Of a stretch of DNA of 64,000 bases, positions 54,266 through 63,822 are shown piece by piece. Numbering within the stretch: the stretch's first letter is position 1; each line of letters opens with the position of its first letter. Source of the stretch: Carettochelys insculpta (taxonomy: Eukaryota > Chordata > Testudines > Carettochelyidae). Position numbers and translations under genes: made by a program. The notes below the pieces were generated by a model. It had not been told where the DNA came from, made no database searches, and saw nothing but the letters and a program-made list of their open reading frames with translations. The stretch is from positions 6,770,001 to 6,834,000 of the forward strand of contig NC_134138.1 in assembly GCF_033958435.1 (NCBI RefSeq). Direction: 5' to 3'.

Positions 54266-54269
54266 CATC

Positions 54270-55394
54270 CAAGTATCTACTCCTCTGGTCACACAGCTCA
54301 ATTAGTCACACTCAGAGTAAACCAGAAGGGACAACTAGGTCTTCTAGTCTGACCTGCACAGTTTAGGCAACCAAAACCACCCAGCACCTGCGCACTAACC
54401 CTAACAGCTGAAACTAGCCTGAAGCACTAACACCCCCAAGAAACCAGACTTATGTACCATAGGCAAAGAACAGGAGGGCCTGTGGTGTACCAGTACCCAA
54501 GGTCCCTGTCAAACACAGGAAAATAGTGAAGTAAGAGCTATTTAGATCAACTGTAAGCGACCTGCGGCCACACAATGGCAGGGAAGTGACAAATCCCAAG
54601 GTCGCTGCTAGTCTGACCAAGGGAGGGGCAGGGGGCAAGATCTCTTTCCCAATCCTACATGTGGTGATCAGCTAGACCCTGAGGAGGTAAGCAGGAACCA
54701 GTCAGACATGCATCTAGGGGAGGGAGTACTCAGTGCCACTTCAGACATGCCCAGTGACCCCTCTCCATGTTAAGCCATCTGCAAGTCCTCAGAGGAAGGA
54801 GATAAGGGGATTTGCCTTCCTGCTACCTGCGGGTGGCAAACACATTCAAAGGGCAGTTTCATGTTCAAGATGATTTTTTTTTTAAAATAAGAACATGGCT
54901 AAAGCAGCTGCTGTGAATAAAGGCAGCTAATTCTGAAGTTACTTAATAAACCAGCAACACTTCTGAACACTGAGCTGTTTTTAAGTAGATCTAAATAAAG
55001 GAAACCCTAAAAACTCCTCATTCTTTTAATGGCCACTGCTAAGCACAATGAAACCAAATTATTGTCAATCTAGAGTCTTCAGGAAGACACCAGTTACAAG
55101 CCTGACACTGGAAGCTTATGTTTGCACATTGGGTCTCAGACTAAAGGAGGCAATGGGACCCCAACCCTGGCTTGGCTGAAGTGGAATCATGAAACTCAGC
55201 CAAGTATTCACTCTGGGCTATTTCATAGGACTCCTTGTGATACCAGCACAGCATGACACTGGGAATGATAGTTGACTCTCTCCTATTTTGCAGCTTTGTT
55301 AGTAAGATGTACAAGAGACTCCTGGGGATGTTGGCCACCATCTTCAAACCCCTGTGGGGCAGGCACACACTGCAAAGAAACACATGCCACACCA
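54270..55394. other. Intergenic, nothing recognised
   Basis: No gene, RNA or clear repeat could be supported between the nested MITE and the EEF1D 3' end. Confidence 0.4.
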
Positions 55395-55447
55395 TCCACA
55401 CTCAGTTTTGACCTTTTATTAGTTCCAGAAAGGATAAACGTTTGCTC
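55395..55447 (-). other. EEF1D: EEF1D 3' UTR with poly(A) signal
   Basis: The stop codon is followed by about 27 nt and then AATAAA on the minus strand (55415-55420). The UTR is very short, as is usual for translation-factor genes. Confidence 0.8.
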
Positions 55448-55486
55448 TTAGATCTTGTTGAAAGCCGATATGTCAACACTCTGCAC
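55448..55486 (-). CDS. EEF1D: EEF1D terminal coding exon (partial gene)
   Basis: A TTGTTCTGTTTCAG acceptor precedes 39 nt that encode VQSVDISAFNKI and TAA. This is the C-terminus of the eEF1B guanine-exchange domain: human EEF1D ends VQSVDIAAFNKI, and EEF1B2 has VQSMDVAAFNKI, so EEF1D fits better. The protein catalyses GDP/GTP exchange on eEF1A during elongation. The intact acceptor rules against a processed copy. No other EEF1D exon was found between here and 64000. They must lie further right, making the last intron at least 8.5 kb, or be lost. Order and strand relative to NAPRT agree with human. Confidence 0.88.
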   Translation of the reverse strand: MQSVDISAFNKI

Positions 55487-55499
55487 CTGAAACAGAACA

Positions 55500-57300
55500 A
55501 GAAGTGCCAACGAAGTTCAGAACAAATTCCAGTTGTATAGCAAGACTTATTGGACTGCTCTCCTCAGAAGTTTGCCTTATCAGCCCTCTCCCACCCCAAG
55601 TTTATCAACTACAATTTATTACAAGATCATTTAAGTCAGTAACGAGTCTTGAAAGTCTTAAAATAAGATCACTTGCATTAACATTTATATAAGCCCCCAA
55701 ACCCATATTTGGAACCCCATTGTGCTAGGGACTGTACAAATGGATAAGAAACAGGCCGCACCCCAAACAGCTTACAAATTAAAACAGTTTTCAAACATCC
55801 TACAGAAAGGGAGAAGTTCCATTTTTAATTATGGTCGGTGGGCCAGTATATAGATTTTGGTAGGGGTAGCTGAGGCAGCCAGGGGACCAGGGGTGCTTCG
55901 GCCAAGCTGGAGTGTCCCTGCCCCGTGGGCACTCTAACATGGCTGGAGCAGCTCCTATCTGTGGTGGCCCTGGGTGTGCTCCAACCAGGCCAGAGAAGGC
56001 CATCTACAGCCTGCCTGGACCACCCCTGCTGCTTTGGCAACAGGCAGGGAGCTGCTGCAGCCCATTCTGATTAGCCATAAGCCATCCTAAACTGAGGAGA
56101 ACTGGTTAAAGTTTAACATCCCTAGTTTTAAGATTACACAAATAGATATGCGGTAGATAGTGGCCTTTGTATAGCAAAATTAACTATGTTCTTACTGGTC
56201 AATGCACCTTGTCATCACCTTGAGCACTCGGGTGGAAGAACTAGCCTTCAAGATTGCCCTTGGGTTCTCTTCTTGTTCCCCATCCATGCAGGTCTCAGGT
56301 CTCCCTCTTCTCTCCCCTGCCCAGCCACCAACAATTCCACCTGTGCTATAGAGTCCACTCCAACCCACACCCCCATCCAACCCACTAAAACAATTCGGGA
56401 ATTGCTAACGAAACAGTGAATTGCTGTCCCAGAAGCATTCACACATTAAGCATCAGGAGCTAGCAACCCAATGAGAACCAGAGCAAGGAAGATTCACACA
56501 GAGACATGGCTTCCGGCTGTTTGCAGGCTCTGAACTCTAGTTCTCTGTTGTTTTCAAGGCTATCTTTGCAGCCATGGGAACTACACACTCAATGCTCCCT
56601 CATCATATCCAGTGAAAGTTCTGACTGACAAGGAGACCACCTTGCAGACCACCTGGATCCAATCCTCACGGCCCCCAATGGGGTGGAGGGCATTGAGTCC
56701 TGAGCCTTGCAGGCTTAGAGTCAGGTGGGCTGGGATCAGATCCACACCATGGGCGCTCGCTGTGTGCGTGCGCGTGCACGCTCCTTCTCCTCTTCTTCCC
56801 CCCACATTGGCAGAGGGAACAGAAGCACCCTGCCACCTAGCGAGCCTTCTCCTGACACTCTGGTGAGAATTCTGGCAAATCAGAGCAGCTGAGGAGGGGG
56901 GAGGAGAGTGTCTGGGAGTGCAGTGGGTGAAAAGCCTCTCCAAGGAGTGTGTGGCGGCAGCAGCAGCAGCATGTGGATGTCACACATCCCATGTCCACCC
57001 TGTTCCTGCACCCTCCCACCCAGACCCCCACCCCTCAGCCTGTTCCTTCCTTCCCATCAGGACCCCAGCCTGCTACTGCACTCTCACCTCCAGCCCAGAC
57101 CCTAGCTGAGCCTGTACCTGCCCTCATCTCCCAAACACAACCCACTCCTTCACCCTCCCTCCCACACCCCAAACCTCCAGCCAGCTCCTGAACCCCTCAG
57201 TCATCACCACAACACACTTATGCACCTTACCTCACTCACATCCACACCACCCACCCTTAGCTTGTTCCTGCAGTCTCCCTCCTAGCCCTTTGGTTCCTAC
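55500..57300. other. No recognised gene upstream of the EEF1D exon
   Basis: If EEF1D is intact, this is its last intron. I searched the minus strand for the preceding exon (the region equivalent to human [20 protein letters not shown]) and did not find it. Low-complexity C- and CACC-rich DNA occupies about 56990-57300. Confidence 0.5.
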
Positions 57301-57307
57301 CTACCTC

Positions 57308-57700
57308 CCGGTAGGAAATAGGCTATTTCGATGAATAACTTCTACACGTCCTCCAGGGCTGGCAACGTCGACGTTCAACTTCGACGTTGGGCAGCACCAC
57401 ATCGAAATAGGCGCTGCGGGGGAACGTCTACACACCAAAGTAGCACACATCGAAATAAGGGTGCCAGGCACAGCTGCAGACAGGGTCACAGGGCGGACTC
57501 AACAGCAAGCCGCTCCCTTAAAGGGCCCCTCCCAGACACACTTGCACTAAACAACACAAGATCCACAGAGCCGACAACTGGTTGCAGACCCTGTGCATGC
57601 AGCATGGATCCCCAGCTGCGGCAGCAACAGCCAGAAGCCCTGGGCTAAGGGCTGCTGCACACGGTGACCATAGAGCCCCACAGCACCTCTCTCACACTCC
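57308..57700 (+). mobile_element. Inverted-repeat DNA element, left partial copy
   Basis: It starts with AAATAGGCTATTTCGATGAA, contains ACGTCGACGTTCAACTTCGACG-type nested palindromes and ends near GACCATAGAGCCCCACAG. It is the reverse complement of 58735-59115. It has the look of a non-autonomous turtle DNA transposon with TTCGAAATAG-type repeats. Confidence 0.65.
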
Positions 57701-57725
57701 CTCTGAGAGCCTTCAATGCCACCCA

Positions 57726-58335
57726 GCCTGCAGCTGCTGTAGTCTCTCCCACACCCCTGTTCCTGGTGCATGTGGAGCTCCCAGGGGGTCCCAGCCCCCG
57801 CTGGACACAGCGCCCAGGTGACACATGCAGCAGGTGGGTTTGCCGTGTCTGTCTCTCTCTGTGGCACACCTCGGCTGGGCGCTGGGCTGGGGCTGAGCTG
57901 CTGTCAGCACAGTGCACCCAGCCTGGGAGGGAGGTGACAGCCGCAGGCAGCAGCCCAGGGTCAGGCTGGACAACACGAGGCTCCAGTCTCTCTGGTGGAA
58001 TCACTGCCTGAGCTCTGCAATCCCGGGCTGGGGACACAGCGTGTGAGGGTTGGGCAGGGACACGCAGGAGGCTCACCCTGCAGGTCCCTAGCTGGGCTGG
58101 GACTAGCACTGTGCAGCAGTGGGGACAGTCAGTAACACAGGGCTGGTCACTGCAGGACTCTAGGTTCTTGTGATGCTACAACCAACTCTGCCACCCATCA
58201 CTGGACAGTAATTCCCCAGACCTCCAGCCCCGCCCAGCCCCACTGCCCAGCCTTGGCTTCACCCAGAAGACCCAGCACCCTCAGAAGGAGGGCAGCTGAT
58301 TCAGAGCTGTGCCTCCTGCTTGCCCCATCCACAGC
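57726..58335. repeat. Segmental duplication block A, right copy (CpG-depleted)
   Basis: This block is collinear with 1675-2320 but CpG-poor: where the left copy has CG, this copy usually has TG or CA (for example ACACATGCAGCAGGTGGG against ACACGTGCGGCGGGTGGC). The pattern is that of long-term cytosine methylation in the germ line. Confidence 0.75.
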
Positions 58336-58564
58336 CTCAGGCAGCCCTTGCTGCTGGTGTGAGCGCCCAGTGGAGGGTTCCCAGCTGGGCAGGGGCAGCT
58401 CTGGGACTCAGAGAATTTTGAGGCTCGGACCGTTTGATGCCACAGAAATGGGGAGTTAATTTTTGATCTCGGCTACTGTTCGTTGCAGGCTGAGCACAGC
58501 CTGGTCCTGGTCTCCTCTTTAACCCACAGCAAAACACACCCTAGCTGGGCAGGCCCTCTGCATT

Positions 58565-59145
58565 CTGTTAGGTGGCGAGACGTCGAAGTCGCTAACCCCA
58601 TGAGGGGATGGGAATAGCGCCCTACTTCAAAGATGAACGTCGAAGTAGGGCACGTGTAGACGATCTGCATCCTGTACCTTCAAAATAGTGGGGTGCGCCA
58701 TGGCGGCCATCAGCTGAGGGGTTGAGAGACGCTCTCTCTACAGCCCCTGCGGGGCTCTATGGTCATCGTGTGCAGCAGCCCTTAGCCCAGGGCTTCCGGC
58801 TGCTGCTGCCGCAGCTGGGGATCCATGCTGCATGCACAGGGTCTACAACCAGTTGTCGGCTCTGTGGATCTTGTGTTGCTTAGTGCAACTGTGTCTGGGA
58901 GGGACCCTTTAAGGGAGTGGCTTGCTGTTGAGTCTGCCCTGTGACCCTGTCTATAGCTGTTCCTGGCACCCTTATTTTAACGTGTGCTACTTTGGCGTGT
59001 AGACATTCCCTCGCAGTGCCTATTTCGAGGTGGTGCTGCCCAATGTCGAAGTTGAACGTCGACATTGCAGCCCTGGACGACGTGTAGACGTTATTCATCG
59101 AAATAGGCTATTTCGATGTAGCGTGCACCTGTAGACGTAGCCCTT
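58565..59145 (-). mobile_element. Inverted-repeat DNA element, right copy
   Basis: Read on the minus strand it starts GGGCTACGTCTACAGGTGCA, then CTATTTCGATG palindromes, and extends to the GACGTCGAAGTCGCTAACCC-type interior near 58568. It is longer than the left copy and in the opposite orientation, so the pair brackets block A. Confidence 0.65.
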
Positions 59146-59411
59146 ATGGTGGCTCGGGGGGAGCCAAACACCCCGGTGTGGATTCTCCCAGAACTCTGCA
59201 ACCTGTTCCAGCCCCAGGGCCCCACGTAAGCCCCCTTGACACAGCTCCAGGCTGATTAGTCATTTTCTGCCCTGCCCCCTACAGCCCAGGCCAGGCCACC
59301 CACAGGGGTCTTCCTATATATTCTACAGGAGTCCGTGCCCCCCGCGAGACAGTTGGGGGCGGGGGGATCGTTCAATCACTCTCCAGCCTTTGTTCGGACA
59401 AACATTTTCCT

Positions 59412-59417
59412 TTTATT
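59412..59417 (-). terminator. Poly(A) signal of HSP30 copy 3
   Basis: AATAAA on the minus strand lies about 295 nt downstream of the stop codon, in the same place as in copy 1. Confidence 0.6.
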
Positions 59418-59708
59418 CTCACAACTACACCCAGTTGCGCAACCCACAGACCTTCCCCCCCCACCCATGTGAAAACCCCCAGCCGTGAGCTCATTCCCCG
59501 CCCGCGCAGCCCATCGCGCACAAACGTTCCCAGGTACAAATCCAAGTCCCGGACAAATCCTGCACAGACACATCAGAGGCGGAGATGGAAACTCGGGGCA
59601 TCATCGCTGGTCCCGTCACTTCTCCCGGGGCCAGACAGGGGCCGCCCCACTGTGTCCTGTGCCCGCCCCAGCGGGAGCGATGTCTGCCCCCAGCCGGGCT
59701 GAGCCGAG

Positions 59709-60440
59709 TCAATGGACCCCAGTCCCGGGCTCACGAGGGTCCCGGCCGCTGGCAGGAGCCTCCGGGGCCGCGGCACCGCTCTCGCCTCCCGTCTCCGTCT
59801 CGCAGCTTCCCGGCTCGTGGCCCTCCGGGGCCGGGGCGCCACCTCCCGCCGCCGCCTCCTGGCACACGCGGATGGGAACTGCCCGACCCGCCGCAGCCGG
59901 CAGGGCCACACGGGGCGCCTCGAGGCACAGCTGCCCGGCCGGGGACAGCGAGCACAGCACGGCCTGCGCGTCCACCTCGGCCGGCAGCAGAGTCTCTCGC
60001 CGCAGCTCCCGGTACTCGTAGGAGCAGACTCCAGCCTCCGACTCCGTCCGTTTCTCCCGCCGCCCGCTCACCGTCACCTTCCTCCCGTCCACTCGCACCG
60101 CCAGCTCCGCCGGGGAGAAGCCGCTCACGTCCATGGACAGCCGGAACTTCTCCTGCCCCGGAGCCGGACCAGCCGCCCCGGCCTCCTGCCCGGCGCCCTC
60201 CGACCCCTGCCGGCCGCTGCGCCTCGGCTGCCAGCTGCGCTCGTCTTCCCCGCCCAGCAGGGGATAAGCCCGGAGCAGGGAGCGTCTCACCCGCTCCATG
60301 TCCGCCACGTGAGACTGCACGTCCCCCACCAGCTGCTCCCACAGGCTGGGAGGCTCCGCCAGGAGGCTGCGCGCTGCGGCGCTGCTGCGGAGCCACAGGG
60401 GGTCGTAGTCGTAGGACCGCCACACGCGGAGCGGGAGCAT
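59709..60440 (-). CDS. HSP30-family small heat-shock protein, copy 3
   Basis: This intronless gene encodes a 243-residue chaperone. The N-terminal arm is MLPLRVWRSYDYDPLWLRSS. The alpha-crystallin domain spans about residues 97-178 (FRLSMDVSGFSPAELAVRVD), the I-x-V motif IRV is at 190-192, and a Gly/Ala/Glu-rich tail ends GTGVH. The frame is open far upstream, but that part crosses the TATA box, and no other ATG lies between TATA and this one, so 60440 is the start. The N-terminal arm is almost identical to copy 2, the C-terminal tail to copy 1. It lies on the same strand as the EEF1D exon and may sit within an EEF1D intron. It is intact and probably heat-inducible. Confidence 0.9.
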   Translation of the reverse strand: MLPLRVWRSYDYDPLWLRSSAAARSLLAEPPSLWEQLVGDVQSHVADMERVRRSLLRAYPLLGGEDERSWQPRRSGRQGSEGAGQEAGAAGPAPGQEKFRLSMDVSGFSPAELAVRVDGRKVTVSGRREKRTESEAGVCSYEYRELRRETLLPAEVDAQAVLCSLSPAGQLCLEAPRVALPAAAGRAVPIRVCQEAAAGGGAPAPEGHEPGSCETETGGESGAAAPEAPASGRDPREPGTGVH

Positions 60441-60556
60441 CTCGCCGGCCCGGAGAAGCTGAGACAAGTTAAGGGGGTGCCGCTGCCCAGCGCCGCAGGA
60501 GCCGCTTCTGTCCGTCTCGTCGCTGACTGCCACTGGAGCAGCCGCCGCAGCGCAGC

Positions 60557-60564
60557 CTTTTATA
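60557..60564 (-). promoter_or_regulatory. TATA box of HSP30 copy 3
   Basis: TATAAAAG on the minus strand, about 117 nt upstream of the ATG at 60440. Confidence 0.75.
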
Positions 60565-60588
60565 GTGAGCGCCGCGCGCGCCCGACAC

Positions 60589-60601
60589 CTCGGGAACCTT
60601 C
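60589..60601 (-). promoter_or_regulatory. Heat-shock element of HSP30 copy 3
   Basis: The minus strand reads GAAGGTTCCCGAG (GAA-nn-TTC-nn-GAG), about 25 nt upstream of the TATA box. It is the same element as in copy 1 with two changes in the spacer. Confidence 0.7.
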
Positions 60602-61029
60602 GCGCGCTGGGGGGCGGGGCTAAGGGCGGGGCCTGCTCGGGAGGGGCGGGGCCGGCAGTGGGCGCTCCGGGCTGGGCTGGGCTGGGCTGGGCTCGATCCT
60701 TCCCGAACCCGCTGGGTTCCCCGGGAGGGGCCGAGTCTGAGCGCCGCGGGGGCCGGGCCAGGGGCTGCGGGGGCCCGATCCTGCTCACCGCAGTCACGCA
60801 GAGATCGGAGCCAGTCGTGCGGCGCAGATGTGGAATGATCGACCCCGGTCCAGAGCGATTGGAGGATCCCGGAGGCTGCACGTGTCTCCTCCAAGCGCTG
60901 ACCTGTGTCAGAATAAACAGAGGGGCCGGCGCACGCCGGTCGGAGGGACCGAGGGGTGTCTGGCCTAGGAGTGAGAGCGGAGGCCTGGGAGAGTTGGAAG
61001 CTGGGACTCGAGGGACGGTGCTGTAGTAC

Positions 61030-63400
61030 GGGGCAGTTTAGGTCGGGGTGGGGGGCGGTAGAGGGCAGGGCCTGAGGGCTCGTGTATTTTGGTGGGGGGT
61101 TAAAAGGCGGTGTGGGAGTGCAAGGGGCTGTGGCCAGGCCATGGAGTGTAGGGAGTAAGATGCTGGGGTCGGGCGGAAAATCTCCTGGCAGGGGAGGGGT
61201 TGGTGGGGTGAGGGTAGGAGGTGGGGGGAGGGCAGAGGGAATGGAGGAGGAGTAGAGGAAGGAGGGAGGAGAGATGTCACAGCAGGGGTTTTGTTGGGTG
61301 GGTCAGGCCAGGGGAGGGAAGGCAATAGGTGGAGGGGTGAGGGATTTCGGGGTTTGGGGCGGGAGGGCGCTCACAGAGGTGAATGTGAAGCTGATCCATG
61401 GTGGGGTGGGGGGAAGGGCTGCAGTGCTCAGTCCCAGCATCTGTTTGGAGGTGTCCATGCTCCAGTTCTTGGCACCAGCATCTCAGGATGCTGGGAGGGG
61501 TCTGAGCTTGGGCAGCTTCTGCAGCCCCAGGCCCAGCTCCTGTGGGGAGCATTGGGCTGGGCTCCTTGCTGGGGGGCTCATAACCTGCACCAGCATGGAC
61601 TGTGGTACGGGCCAGGGCTGGAGACACGGCATCTTTCCCTGGCCCCCACAAAGGCTGTGTCTGTGTGGGTGAGGGGGGCTGCGGTTGCTTTGTCCAGCCC
61701 TGGAGAGGGAGGTGAGGGAAGAAGGACGCACTGCAAACGGCTCTTTCCCCAGACGTGGCACAGCAGCAGGTCGGGGCTGGGGCTTTTCCCCTGGCACAGC
61801 AATGGTGTGGCTGGGCGCTGGGGGAGGGGAGTCAGGGTAGAGGCTCTTACCTCCCCTGGCAGGTGTCACCAATTGCCTGCTGTTTTCCTGCCTTTGCTAC
61901 CCCCAGTGGTGAGTCTGAAGTGGGTCATCCCTCCTGTCGGTGCCCCTCCCTTCCCACAGCCTGGGGAACTCTGGCATTTCAGGCATTTCCCACTTTTCTG
62001 CCTCCACCAACACCTGACCTTGGTTTAAGTTAGGGCGGGAGGAAGCTGCGGACCAAATTCTATGGCTGTAACTCTTCGGGTTTAAGAGGAGTCTCAGAGA
62101 GGTAGCTCTGGTAGTCTGTATCTTCACAAAACAGAACCACAGTCATGTGTTACTTAAAGGATTAACACAATTGTTTCTTAGCTTTGGTGGGGCAGAGCCA
62201 CCTCTTCAGATCTGGAAAAGACGATTTTGTGAACAAACATCACATCCACAGATAGACTCTGCAATCTCGAACCGACTAGGAAATTGGCCCAGGATTGCCC
62301 ATGTATTTAAGAAAAGTGAGGTGGGTTATTTTTCCTGTGTTTGGAAAATAAACAGAAAATGTCCACGGTTTTTACAAATGACTGTGTTTTTGGAAAATGA
62401 AGGCATTGGTATTAAGAAAAGCCTGAGATTACGCAGGGCTTGATGGCACTAGACAACATTTGCATTCTTTCTGTCTTTGGTGAGAATAACTAGAGGGGTG
62501 GGCAAATGTTGGGGTGGGGAATGGGTGATGGAACAAAGTGAATGGAGTGGGAGTGAGAAGTTGGGGGCTGGGACAGTCAAGGTGCTCAGGGCAGGGGCCA
62601 GGGTGGAGGGTGCTGCAGTGAGGGTCCATGGTTGCTGTAAGGGCAGAAGGCTTGTGGGGTGGTGGTAGAGAAGCAGTGGCAGGAGTTTGGATGTGTAGGG
62701 CCCGGCCCAGGGAGAGGAGGGGTTGCTGGAATGAGGGCAGAGTGGGTGTGACTCAGAGCTCAGCGTTTGGTGTGAACGGGGTCTGAGCAGGGGCAGAGGT
62801 GTAGATGTCTCAGCAGGGTTTTGGTGTGGGGGCAGCTTAGAGCTGGGGTGGAATGTGGCAGAGGGGAGGGCAGGGGGGTGATGCTTGATTGGCGGGATAG
62901 AAGTGGGGCAGGGTGAAGAGGTGCAGGTGATTGGAGGAGCTCTAGTTAAAAGGTGGGGTTGTTGTGATGAGGGAAGGGTGTGGTGCTGAGGACTGTGTGT
63001 GAGAGGCTCAGACACCGGGTAGGCGGTGATGTCAACATAGGGGTTTTGTTGTGGGGGTTCAGAGCAGAGGGTGGAAAGTGACTGAGGATAGGGGGTGAGG
63101 GCTGGGCACAGAGAGGTGGGTGTGGGAGAATGGAGTTGGAAGGACAGGGCAGGAGGCTTGAGGCAGTGGTTTAGGTTATCTCAGGAGGCTTAACAGGGGT
63201 GGCCACAGCAGCAAAGTTAGAGCTGGTCTCTGCAGAGAGAGGAGAGGGCTGACAAAGTGGGGTTTGTGAGGATTGTATTCTCCTGGCTGGGTTGCACATT
63301 TCCTACTGTCCTCTAGGTTGTTGCTTGTGTGAAGCAGTGTCATCTGGCTGCAGAGGATGGAAGCAGGGACAGGGCCCCAGCTCAAGGATCCCCTCTCCCC
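61030..63400. repeat. G-rich decayed tandem-repeat region
   Basis: The plus strand is G-rich for over 2 kb, with GGGGTGAGG, GTGGGGGG and similar runs. A recognisable motif, GATGTCACAGCAGGGGTTTT and variants, recurs near 61273, 62806 and 63029, suggesting old units of about 220 bp. Open frames here are compositional. A fragment of the TAGACTAACA repeat family (TAGCTTTGGTGGGGCAGAGC) lies near 62140-62222. Confidence 0.45.
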
Positions 63401-63744
63401 AATATAGATTGAAGTGATTGTGCCTAGTTCTGACCAATCTCTTCTACACCATGTCCCTGTCAGCTAGTGACCTTCTGTTTTACCTGGTGAACGAGAGTCA
63501 CATCGGACTGCGGAAAGGGTGCAGGGCACAGGGGGACCCCCCCTCCCAGTCGATAGTCTACAGGGGTGGACAGATTCGGCCCTGATGGGGAAGGAATCCT
63601 TTTATAATGGTTCATTGTCTTGGTGGTCTTCCCATGGGTGTTTATTATCTCAGGTTGTCCTTGTTTTCCCTCTAAGCTGTCATCCAGCCTCTCCCCAAAG
63701 GGTCCTGGGTTGTTAGTCTGTCCCGTTTGACACACGTATGCACA

Positions 63745-63822
63745 CCAGCAGCGCCGCCTGACTGGCTCCGATCTCTGTGTGACTGCGGTGAGCAGGATTG
63801 GGCCCCGGCAGCCCCTGGCTAC
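63745..63822. repeat. Inverted copy of the HSP30 upstream core
   Basis: CTGACTGGCTCCGATCTCTG, followed by a GTGACTGCGGTGAGCAGGAT segment and a GGGCCCCGGC end, is the reverse complement of the core at 60770-60825 (also 1317 and 4615). Its orientation is what would be expected upstream of an HSP30 unit facing the other way, but the match stops near 63822 and unrelated sequence follows. Confidence 0.65.

Larger units (their letters stand above)
59345..60850. repeat. Segmental duplication block B, right copy (HSP30 unit)
   Basis: The 3' UTR, coding region, promoter and upstream flank of HSP30 copy 3 are collinear with 3200-4740. Shared UTR landmarks include GATCGTTCAATCACTCT and ACAACTACACCCAGTTGC. 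Unlike block A, CpG density is high in both copies. Confidence 0.85.

Noticed and set aside
55448..55486. EEF1B2 instead of EEF1D
   Set aside because: The VQSVDI-AFNKI end matches EEF1D better than the VQSMDVAAFNKI of EEF1B2, and the neighbour NAPRT supports EEF1D.
60441..60881. N-terminal extension of the HSP30 copy 3 frame
   Set aside because: The open frame crosses the TATA box and heat-shock element and has no homology to the other copies' proteins, so it is upstream DNA that happens to be open.
61274..62028. 132- and 245-codon frames in the G-rich right end
   Set aside because: They are low-complexity G-rich DNA with open frames on both strands and no conserved motif.
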